Shown: piece after piece, positions 6,476 to 13,406 of the stretch
How the letters are laid out: each line of letters opens with the position of its first letter
Numbering within the stretch: the stretch's first letter is position 1
Assembly (NCBI GenBank): GCA_936924235.1
Contig: CAKZHN010000392.1
Span: 1 to 13,980 of the forward strand
DNA from: an uncultured Rhodoplanes sp.
GTDB taxonomy: Bacteria; Pseudomonadota; Alphaproteobacteria; Rhizobiales; Xanthobacteraceae
Reading direction: 5' to 3'
DNA length: 13,980 nucleotides
Made by a program: the position numbers and the translations under genes
The notes under the pieces: generated by a model
The model's input: the letters and a program-made list of their open reading frames with translations, nothing else
Databases searched by the model: none
What the model was told of the DNA's origin: nothing

Positions 6476-7501
6476 ATGGCCAATCCTGCCCTGAAGCAAA
6501 GCTCGGACTTCGTCGCGCAGCTCGAAGCCGCAAACCTGCATCCGCTGTGGGACCGCTTCCGCACGCTGACGCCGGTGAAGCCGCAAGCGAAAGATCCGCC
6601 GCTGCTCTGGCGCTGGCGCGACATCGAGCCGTTCACGCAGCGCGCGGTGTCCGAGGTGCCGATCGACGACGTCGAGCGCCGCGCCCTGATCCTGGTCAAT
6701 CCGGCGTTCGGCGGCGACACCTTGACGACGTCGAACCTGATCGCGGCCTTCACGGTGCTCGACCCCGGCGACCGGGCGCGCCCGCACCGGCACACCTTTG
6801 CGGCCATTCGCTTTGCGACGCGTGCGCAAGGCGCCGCCACCATCGTCAACGGCCGGCGCTGCGCCATGCACGAAAGCGATCTCATTCTCACCCCGCCAAT
6901 GTGCTGGCACGGCCACATCAACGAGACCGACCGCCGCATCATCTGGTTCGATGCCGCCAACATTCCGCTGCTCCGGCAGCTCGATGCGAACTTCTTCGAG
7001 CCCGGCGATCCCAAGGCCAATGAGTTCTGGCAGGTCGACGAAGGCGACGAGAAGCTGTGGGCCGAGTCCGGCATGGCGGGTGCCGACTTGGCCTCCGCGC
7101 CGGCGCATTCGCCGAAGTATCACTATTCCGGCGCGGCGATGCGGCGGCTGCTCGCCGCGCTTCCGGCCGGGCCGGACGGCGCGCATACGTTGCGCTACAC
7201 CAATCCGGCGACCGGTGGCGCCGTCATGCCGGCGCTCGATTGCTATGCGGTCCGGCTGCCGAAGGGCCGGACCACGCGGCCGAAGCGCACCACCTGCAAC
7301 ATGATCTGCCTCGTCGTGTCCGGCTCCGGCCGCTCGACGGTGGGCGAGCACAGCTTCGACTGGTCGCAGCACGACGTGTTCTCGATCCCGCACTGGACCT
7401 TCGCCAGCCACACCGCCATCGATGGCGATGCGAGCCTGTTCATCGTCTCCGACCGCTCGGCCTTCGAGCGGCTCGATCTCTTGCGCGAGGAACTGCAATA
7501 G
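6476..7501 (+). CDS. Gentisate 1,2-dioxygenase-like bicupin protein
   Basis: The 341-residue product has the gentisate/1-hydroxy-2-naphthoate dioxygenase layout: two cupin domains. The N-terminal cupin keeps the iron motif PHRHTFAAIRF with His104 and His106, then LTPPMCWHGH with His145 (His147 also present). As I recall, the iron ligands of bacterial gentisate dioxygenase fall at near-identical positions. The C-terminal cupin (about 255-335) has lost its HxH pair: LPKGRTTRPKRTTCN stands where the family has a His-containing motif, while FDWSQHDVFSIPHWTFASH and REELQ at the end remain family-like. Expected chemistry is Fe(II)/O2 ring cleavage of a 2,5-dihydroxylated acid, but the substrate is not shown. 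GGAGAGAG (6460-6467) is eight bases before the ATG. The gene is 40 bases after the binding-protein gene. Confidence 0.82.
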   Translation: MANPALKQSSDFVAQLEAANLHPLWDRFRTLTPVKPQAKDPPLLWRWRDIEPFTQRAVSEVPIDDVERRALILVNPAFGGDTLTTSNLIAAFTVLDPGDRARPHRHTFAAIRFATRAQGAATIVNGRRCAMHESDLILTPPMCWHGHINETDRRIIWFDAANIPLLRQLDANFFEPGDPKANEFWQVDEGDEKLWAESGMAGADLASAPAHSPKYHYSGAAMRRLLAALPAGPDGAHTLRYTNPATGGAVMPALDCYAVRLPKGRTTRPKRTTCNMICLVVSGSGRSTVGEHSFDWSQHDVFSIPHWTFASHTAIDGDASLFIVSDRSAFERLDLLREELQ

Positions 7502-7542
7502 ACGCGCGCGCTAAAATTCCAGGGGAAGGCATCGGCGCCCCG

Positions 7543-9879
7543 GTGTTGCGCGTCGAGGATCCCAAATTTCTGCGCGGGCAGGGCTGCTTTGTCGCCGATA
7601 TTTCGCTGCCCGGTGAGCTGCACTGTGTGCTGGTGCGTTCGCCGCATGCGCACGCCCGCATCCGCCGGATCGACAAGACAGCGGCTGCCGCTTTGCCTGG
7701 CGTCATCGCCGTGCTCACCGGCGCCGACATGGCGCAGGACAAGGTCGGCCCTATGGCGCCGCTCTGGGCGATCGCCACCTCGGATGGCAAGCCGATGGCC
7801 GAGCCGCCGCGCTGGGCGCTCGCGCGCGATGTGGTCCGGCATGTCGGCGAAGCCGTGGCGGCGGTGATTGCGGAGACGCAGGCGCAAGCCCAGGACGCAG
7901 CCGATCTCCTCGAGGTGGGCTACGAACCGCTGCCTGCGGCGGTCGATGGCCGCGCCGCGATGGAGGCCGGCGCGCCGCAACTGCACGGCAACGCTCCGGG
8001 CAACGTCTGCTTCCGCTTCGCGCGCGGCGATGTGGCCGCGGTGAGCAAGGCGTTTGCGAGTGCGCCGCACACAGTGAGGCTCGATCTCGTCAACGGCCGC
8101 CTGATCGGCGCTGCCCTCGAGCCGCGCGCGGTACTGGCCGACGGCGGCGCCGGCAAGCTGACGCTCTACTGCTCGACCCAGGTGCCGCATCACATCCGCC
8201 GCAGCGTTACCGAGCAGCTCGGATTGCCGCAAACGGCGATCCGGCTCGTCGCGCCCGATGTCGGCGGCGGCTTCGGCTACAAGGGCAAGCACTATCCCGA
8301 AGAAACCATCATCGCCTGGGTGGCGCTGCGGCTGCGCCGCCCGGTGAAATGGGTGGCGTCGCGCAGCGAGTGCTTCCTTTCCGACTATCAGGGCCGCGGC
8401 CATCAGACCCGGGCTGAGCTTGCCTTCGACGACGACGGTCATTTTCTTGCGCTGCGCGTCGACACCGTCGCCAATATCGGCGCCTATGTCTCGACCTTCG
8501 GCGCAGGCATTCCGAGCGCGATCTACAGCGCGCTGCTTGCGGGTGTGTACCGCACACCGGCGATCACGGTGCAGTCGACCGGCGTGTTCACCAACACAGT
8601 ACCGACCGATGCCTATCGCGGCGCGGGCCGGCCGGAAGCCTGCTACGTGCTGGAGCGGCTCGCCGATGAGGCGGCGCGCAAGCTCGGCATGGATCGCGCC
8701 GAAATCCGGCGGCGAAATCTCATTCCAAATGAGGCCATGCCGTACAAGACGCCGATCGGTCCGACATATGATTGCGGCGACTTTCCGAAGGTGTTCGCCC
8801 GGCTGACAGAAATTGCCGACTACAACGGTTTCGCCAAACGTCAGGCTGCGGCATCGCGGACGCGAAGGCTCCGCGGCTTCGGCTTCGCCTGCTATGTGGA
8901 GTCCTCGGGCGTCGCGCCGTCGCGTTTTGCGGCGGCGCTCGGCGCCCGCGTCGGCTTCTTCGAAGCCGCGACGATCCGCGTGCAAGCCGACGGCAGCGTG
9001 CAGGCCTTGCTCGGCACCCACAATCACGGCCAGGGCCACGCCACGACCTTCGCGCAAATCATCGCCTCGCGCCTCGGCGTGCCAATGGCAAGCGTCGAGA
9101 TCATCGAGGGCGACACCGACCAGGTGCCGTATGGCTCCGGCACTTTCGGCTCGCGTTCGATCGCGGTCGGCGGTTCGGCGCTCGATCGCGCCGCGGTGAA
9201 GATCATCGACAAGGGCAAGAAGATCGCGGCGCATCTGCTCGAAGCCTCGGCCGCCGATATCACGTTCGGCGAAGGCAGCTTCACGGTCGCTGGCACCGAC
9301 CGGCACGTCTCGCTGCGCGAAGTGGCTCGGGTCGCGCATCATCCGACGAGCTATCCGGCCGACATGGAGCTCGGTCTCCAGGACAGCGCGGTCTATGACC
9401 CGCCGAGCTTCGCCTGGAGCAACGGCGTCCACGCCTGCGAGCTTGAGGTCGATTGCGACACCGGCGTGATCGACATCATCGGCTACTGGGCCGTCGACGA
9501 CATCGGCACGGTCATCAATCCGATGATCGTCGAGGGGCAAATCCAGGGCGGCATCGCGCAGGGCCTGGGCCAGGCCACGCGCGAGCATTGCGTCTACGAT
9601 TCCGCGAGCGGGCAGCTGCTGTCCGGCTCCTTCATGGATTATGCGGTGCCGCGCGCCGACGACATGCCGGAGATCGTATCGGAACTGGACGAGAGCCAGC
9701 CCTGCACGCACAATCCGCTCGGCGCCAAGGGCTGCGGCGAGGCCGGTTCGATCGGCGCACCGGCCGCGATCGTCGGCGCGGTGCTCGACGCGCTCCGTCC
9801 GCTCGGCGTCACCGATATCGAAATGCCGCTGACGCCGGAGCGGGTGTGGAATGTCATTCGCGCCGCAAGCGGTAGATAG
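7543..9879 (+). CDS. CoxL/XdhA-type molybdopterin-binding large subunit, first copy
   Basis: The product is about 778 residues with the whole xanthine dehydrogenase/CO dehydrogenase large-subunit pattern: RVEDPKFLRGQG, RSPHAHARIRRID, DVGGGFG (GGGFG 241-245), DAYRGAGRPEA (357 onward; AYRGAGR is the form II CoxL-type signature), HGQGHATTFAQI (Gln497), and GAKGCGEAGSIGAPAA with the likely catalytic Glu733. Such subunits hold the molybdenum cofactor and hydroxylate aromatic heterocycles or aldehydes with water as oxygen donor, using separate [2Fe-2S] and FAD subunits that are absent beside it. The start is uncertain: GTG 7543 is the first standard codon past the cupin stop but clips the conserved residues IGAPV. 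An ATT at 7516 would restore the usual N-terminus. It lies 41 bases (15 from ATT) after the cupin gene. Confidence 0.88.
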   Translation: MLRVEDPKFLRGQGCFVADISLPGELHCVLVRSPHAHARIRRIDKTAAAALPGVIAVLTGADMAQDKVGPMAPLWAIATSDGKPMAEPPRWALARDVVRHVGEAVAAVIAETQAQAQDAADLLEVGYEPLPAAVDGRAAMEAGAPQLHGNAPGNVCFRFARGDVAAVSKAFASAPHTVRLDLVNGRLIGAALEPRAVLADGGAGKLTLYCSTQVPHHIRRSVTEQLGLPQTAIRLVAPDVGGGFGYKGKHYPEETIIAWVALRLRRPVKWVASRSECFLSDYQGRGHQTRAELAFDDDGHFLALRVDTVANIGAYVSTFGAGIPSAIYSALLAGVYRTPAITVQSTGVFTNTVPTDAYRGAGRPEACYVLERLADEAARKLGMDRAEIRRRNLIPNEAMPYKTPIGPTYDCGDFPKVFARLTEIADYNGFAKRQAAASRTRRLRGFGFACYVESSGVAPSRFAAALGARVGFFEAATIRVQADGSVQALLGTHNHGQGHATTFAQIIASRLGVPMASVEIIEGDTDQVPYGSGTFGSRSIAVGGSALDRAAVKIIDKGKKIAAHLLEASAADITFGEGSFTVAGTDRHVSLREVARVAHHPTSYPADMELGLQDSAVYDPPSFAWSNGVHACELEVDCDTGVIDIIGYWAVDDIGTVINPMIVEGQIQGGIAQGLGQATREHCVYDSASGQLLSGSFMDYAVPRADDMPEIVSELDESQPCTHNPLGAKGCGEAGSIGAPAAIVGAVLDALRPLGVTDIEMPLTPERVWNVIRAASGR

Positions 9880-9881
9880 TC

Positions 9882-9914
9882 GCCCGCCGCTCGTGGGCAT
9901 GCTTTTTGCTTTTT
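9882..9914 (+). terminator. Weak possible terminator after the first molybdenum subunit gene
   Basis: GCCCGC (9882-9887) can pair with GTGGGC (9893-9898), six pairs including one G-U, around a five-base loop. After ATGC come two T5 runs (9903-9907 and 9910-9914). The stem is short and the T run is offset, so this may only attenuate. Confidence 0.3.
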
Positions 9915-9963
9915 GCGACGGCAAGCGCCGGACACGGCTGTCAACAACGTTTCAGGAGTTCCT

Positions 9964-10953
9964 ATGCTTCAGCGAACCGGTATCGCAGCCTTTTGCCTGG
10001 CAGCCGCCTCGTGGATCACCGCCGCGGCGCCCTCTGCGGCCGAGACCTGGCCCAGCCGTCCGATCAGCATGGTGGTGCCGTTTGCTCCGGGCAGTTCCTC
10101 AGACGTCGCAGGTCGGGTTCTTGCGGCTGGGCTTTCGGAGGTCCTGGGACAGCAGGTCGTGGTGGAGAATGTGTCCGGCGCCGCGAGCATGACCGGAACG
10201 GCGCGCGTGGCGAAAGCGCCGCCCGATGGATACCAATTCGTGTTCGCGAGCGTCGACTCCATGGCGATCGTGCCGGCCATGCATAAGCAGCCGCCCTACA
10301 ACAGCGTCTCCGATTTCACACCGGTGGGGCTCGTGATCGAGCAACCGATCGTGCTGGTCACGCGCAAGGACCTGCCGGCCAAATCGATGGAGGAGTTCGC
10401 CGTTTATGCCAAAGCCCACTACAAGGAGATGCAGTTCGGCTCGTCCGGCGTGGGCTCCGGATCGCATTTCTCCTGCGCGCGGCTCAACGTGGCATTGGGG
10501 ATCGAACCGACGCACGTGCCCTATCGCGGCGCAGGCGCGGCGATGCAGGATTTGATCGCGGGCCGCATCGACTACTTCTGCTCGCTGGCGGCAGCCGCCA
10601 TGGGTGCGTTGGAAAGCGAGCAGATCAAGCCGATCGCGCTGCTGACCGGCGAACGGTCGGCGTTGTTTCCGGCTCTGAAGACCGCCAAGGAGCTTGGTTT
10701 TCCGGGCGTCGATTCGTATTTCTGGACGGCGTTCTTTTTCCCGAAAGACACGCCGGATGAGATCGTCCAGAAGCTCTATGAGGCGACCAATCGGACTCTG
10801 AATTCGCCAGTGACGGTGGAGCGGCTCAAGAAGTCCGGCGTCACGCCGATTGCTGCCGAGCTGCGCACACCGGCCTATCTCAAGACGTTTGTTGGAACGG
10901 AAATTGCGAATTGGGCGGCCCAGGTCAAGGCCAGCGGCGTCGCAATCGAATAG
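9964..10953 (+). CDS. Bug/TctC-family periplasmic solute-binding protein
   Basis: The 329-residue product has a signal peptide (MLQRTGIAAFCLAAA...) with likely cleavage after PSAA at residue 26. Tripartite tricarboxylate transporter receptor features follow: TWPSRPISMVVPFAPGSSSDVAGRVLA near the mature N-terminus, VVVENVSGAASMTGTARVAKAPPDGY, HVPYRGAGAAMQDLIAGRIDYF, and FFFPKDTPDEIVQKLYEATN. These proteins bind carboxylates and some aromatic acids, and usually work with TctA/TctB permeases, which are not here; Bug proteins are often orphans. ATG 9964 is chosen over the in-frame TTG 9913 because AGGAG (9954-9958) lies five bases before it and the signal peptide starts there. A clear terminator follows the gene. 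It could supply a second uptake route for the same pathway, or sense its substrate. Confidence 0.9.
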   Translation: MLQRTGIAAFCLAAASWITAAAPSAAETWPSRPISMVVPFAPGSSSDVAGRVLAAGLSEVLGQQVVVENVSGAASMTGTARVAKAPPDGYQFVFASVDSMAIVPAMHKQPPYNSVSDFTPVGLVIEQPIVLVTRKDLPAKSMEEFAVYAKAHYKEMQFGSSGVGSGSHFSCARLNVALGIEPTHVPYRGAGAAMQDLIAGRIDYFCSLAAAAMGALESEQIKPIALLTGERSALFPALKTAKELGFPGVDSYFWTAFFFPKDTPDEIVQKLYEATNRTLNSPVTVERLKKSGVTPIAAELRTPAYLKTFVGTEIANWAAQVKASGVAIE

Positions 10954-10971
10954 ACGATCCGAAGCGGATTG

Positions 10972-11000
10972 GTCCCGGCGCCCGCGGCGCCGGGACTTTT
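10972..11000 (+). terminator. Rho-independent terminator after the Bug gene
   Basis: A perfect 11-bp GC-rich stem (GTCCCGGCGCC at 10972-10982, GGCGCCGGGAC at 10986-10996) with a three-base loop CGC is followed directly by TTTT (10997-11000). It starts 18 bases after the Bug stop codon, so the second molybdenum subunit gene probably needs its own promoter or readthrough. Confidence 0.85.
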
Positions 11001-11010
11001 CATTGCCCCT

Positions 11011-11076
11011 ATGACAGTTGTCCAGGCGACGCCCGCCGCGGCAGCCGATATGCTGCCGGAAAAGGGCACTGCTTGA
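11011..11076 (+). other. Possible 21-residue upstream ORF overlapping the second molybdenum subunit start
   Basis: ATG 11011 opens a 21-codon frame (MTVVQATPAAAADMLPEKGTA) whose TGA at 11074-11076 shares its A with the ATG of the next gene (TGATG). It follows the terminator closely. There is no clear SD before it and I recognise no family. It may be a leader peptide giving translational coupling, a remnant of a lost gene, or chance in GC-rich DNA. Confidence 0.2.
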
Positions 11077-13406
11077 TGAAGAAGACTGCGTATGTCGGCC
11101 GGCGCTATCCGCGGGTAGAGGACCCGGCGCTGGTGCGGGGCAGGGGACGGTTCGTCGACGATCTTCATCCGCCGGGGCTTCTCGAGGCGGCGTTCCTGCG
11201 CAGCCCGGCCGCGCATGGCCTCATCCGCTCGGTCGACACGCGCGCGGCGCTGGCACTGCCCGGTGTGCACGCGGTCTATACGCTCGCCGACCTGCGCCCG
11301 GTGCTGACCGCCGACCGCCTGCCGCTGCAGTTTCCAAGCAATGTGCTGCCGCCGAACATCTCGCCGTACATCCTCGCCGGGCAGGAGGTGTCGTATGTCG
11401 GCGAGGCCATCGCGCTGGTGGTGGCGGACAAGCGCTATATCGCCGAGGACGCGCTGGCGCTGATCCAGGTGGATATCGAGGAACTGCCCGCCGTTTCGGA
11501 TTGTCGCGAGGCATTGGCCGCCGGCGCGCCGCATGTGCACCTCAGCCGCAAGACCAACCTGCTGATCGACTTCGAGCAAAGCTACGGCAATGCCGACAAG
11601 GCACTGGAAGCCGCGCCGCATCGCCTGACCGTCAACCTGAAGCAGCACCGCGGCGGCGCGCATCCGATCGAGCCCCGCGGCCTGATCGCGAGCTTCGACG
11701 CCATGGGCGACGTGCTCACGGTGTGGAGCTCCACCCAGCTCGCCCACGAGGCCCGCTACTTCATCATGAAGATGCTGGGCCTGGACGAGAACCGCATCCG
11801 GGTCGTGACGCCCGACGTCGGCGGCGGCTTTGGCGCCAAGTTCATTCTCTATCCCGATGAGGTCGCGGTCTCGGCCGCAAGTCTCCTGCTGCAACGGCCG
11901 GTGAAATGGATCGAGGACCGGCGCGAGCATTTCCTGGCATCGATCCACGAGCGCGACCAGTACTGGGACGTCGAGGCTGGCTTCGACGATGATGGCCGGC
12001 TGCTCGGCGCTCGCGGCACGATGATCGGCGATGCCGGCGCCTACACGCTGCAGGGCATCAACCTTCATTACAACGCTTCGACGAATTTTCCCGGGCCCTA
12101 CATCCTGCCGCACTACAAGCTGCAGGTGTCGGTGGTCGAGACCAACAAGACGCCGACTGCTCCGGTGCGCGGCGCGGGCTATCCGGAAGGCTGCTTCGCG
12201 ATGGAGCGCGTCATCGACGCCATCGCGCGCCATCGCGGCCTCGATCGCGCCGAGATCCGCCGCCGCAATCTCGTGCCGGGCAATGCCATCCCCTATCAGA
12301 CGCCGATGCAGGCGCGCTCGACCAGCGCCATCGTCTACGAGAGTGGCGATTTTCCGGCCTGTCTCGAACTCGCCTTGAAGAGTGCCGACTACGCCGGCTT
12401 CCCGGCTCGGCGGGAAAAGGCAAAAGCCGGGGGGCGGCTGCTCGGCTTCGGCATTTCCACGGGATTGAAAGGCACCGGCCGCGGCCCGTTCGAGTCGGCG
12501 ATCGTGCGCATCGGCCGCTCCGGCAAGGTGTCGATCTACACCGGCGCGATGGCGATGGGGCAGGGGCTCAAGACCGTCCTGGCCCAGATCGCCGCCGACG
12601 AGGTTGGAGTGCGGCCCGAGGACATCACCGTGGTGAGCGGCGACACCGCCACCATCCAGCTCGGGCTCGGCGGCTTCGCCAGCCGTCAGACCGTGACGGC
12701 CGGCAACTCGGTGCATCTCGCCGCGCGCGCCGTGCGCGAAAAGGCGATCAAGGCGGCCGCGCTCCTGCTCGAGGTTCCGGAGATGAACCTCGATATCCGC
12801 GACGGCATCGTGTTCGAGACCGGCAAGAACCTGTCGATCTCGTTGCGCGATATTGCTGACTCGCTGGCCGGAGCTCCCGGCTACAAGATGCCGTCAGGAT
12901 TGGCTCCCGGCCTCGACTCGGCGGTCAATTTCGAGACTTCGGCGTTGACGTATGGCCTCGGTGCGCATGCGGTCGAGCTCGAGGTCGATCCGCAGACCGG
13001 CGGCGTGACGCTGCTCAATTATGTGATCGTCAATGACTGCGGCCGCGTCATCAATCCGATGACCGCCGAAGGGCAGCTCCACGGCGGCGTGGTGCACGGC
13101 ATCGGCAATTCGCTGTTCGAATGGATGGGCTATGACAACAACGCCCAGCCGCTGACCACGAACTTCGCGGACTATTTGCTGCCGTCCGCGCCGGAGATTC
13201 CGCCGATCGATGTCCGGCTGGTCGAATATCCGAGCACGAAGAATCCGTTGGGCGTGAAGGGCATCGGCGAATCCGGCACGGTGCCGGCGGCGCCGGCGAT
13301 GATCTCGGGCATCGAGGATGCGCTGAGCTCGTATGGCGTAAGGATCGACGAGGCGCCGATCAGCCCAGCGCGGCTGTTTCAGTTGATTCAGGCCGCGAGC
13401 GACTGA
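11076..13406 (+). CDS. CoxL/XdhA-type molybdopterin-binding large subunit, second copy
   Basis: The 776-residue product is the same family as the gene ending at 9879 but clearly divergent. It shows RYPRVEDPALVRGRGRFVDD, DVGGGFGAK (GGGFG 249-253), APVRGAGYPEG (362 onward), MGQGLKTVLAQIAAD (Gln496), and VKGIGESGTVPAAPAM with the likely catalytic Glu732. The pocket segment reads PVRGAGY where the first copy reads AYRGAGR, so the two probably act on different substrates or positions. Start 11076 is supported by AAGGG (11062-11066) nine bases upstream and by the normal family N-terminus. A terminator lies upstream and a tiny ORF overlaps its start. No small iron-sulfur or FAD subunit is adjacent. 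It overlaps the convergent hydrolase gene by 19 bases at its 3' end. Confidence 0.9.
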   Translation: MKKTAYVGRRYPRVEDPALVRGRGRFVDDLHPPGLLEAAFLRSPAAHGLIRSVDTRAALALPGVHAVYTLADLRPVLTADRLPLQFPSNVLPPNISPYILAGQEVSYVGEAIALVVADKRYIAEDALALIQVDIEELPAVSDCREALAAGAPHVHLSRKTNLLIDFEQSYGNADKALEAAPHRLTVNLKQHRGGAHPIEPRGLIASFDAMGDVLTVWSSTQLAHEARYFIMKMLGLDENRIRVVTPDVGGGFGAKFILYPDEVAVSAASLLLQRPVKWIEDRREHFLASIHERDQYWDVEAGFDDDGRLLGARGTMIGDAGAYTLQGINLHYNASTNFPGPYILPHYKLQVSVVETNKTPTAPVRGAGYPEGCFAMERVIDAIARHRGLDRAEIRRRNLVPGNAIPYQTPMQARSTSAIVYESGDFPACLELALKSADYAGFPARREKAKAGGRLLGFGISTGLKGTGRGPFESAIVRIGRSGKVSIYTGAMAMGQGLKTVLAQIAADEVGVRPEDITVVSGDTATIQLGLGGFASRQTVTAGNSVHLAARAVREKAIKAAALLLEVPEMNLDIRDGIVFETGKNLSISLRDIADSLAGAPGYKMPSGLAPGLDSAVNFETSALTYGLGAHAVELEVDPQTGGVTLLNYVIVNDCGRVINPMTAEGQLHGGVVHGIGNSLFEWMGYDNNAQPLTTNFADYLLPSAPEIPPIDVRLVEYPSTKNPLGVKGIGESGTVPAAPAMISGIEDALSSYGVRIDEAPISPARLFQLIQAASD

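Noticed and set aside
7243..9924. Very long minus-strand open frame opposite the cupin end and the first molybdenum subunit
   Set aside because: It is the mirror of a strongly G/C-biased coding strand. Its translation is Arg/His/Asp-rich with no recognisable motif, while the plus strand carries complete family motifs.
9913..9963. TTG start giving a longer Bug protein
   Set aside because: The extension would precede the signal peptide, and ATG 9964 has an ideal SD five bases upstream.
10893..10918. GGAAC inside the Bug gene as another EcfG promoter
   Set aside because: No CGTT-like -10 at 16-17 bases, and it is within conserved coding sequence.
1999..13406. Reading the locus as a standard sugar-utilisation operon because of the ribose-type importer
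   Set aside because: No sugar kinase, isomerase, dehydrogenase or LacI-type regulator is present, and all enzymes are of aromatic or heterocycle type.
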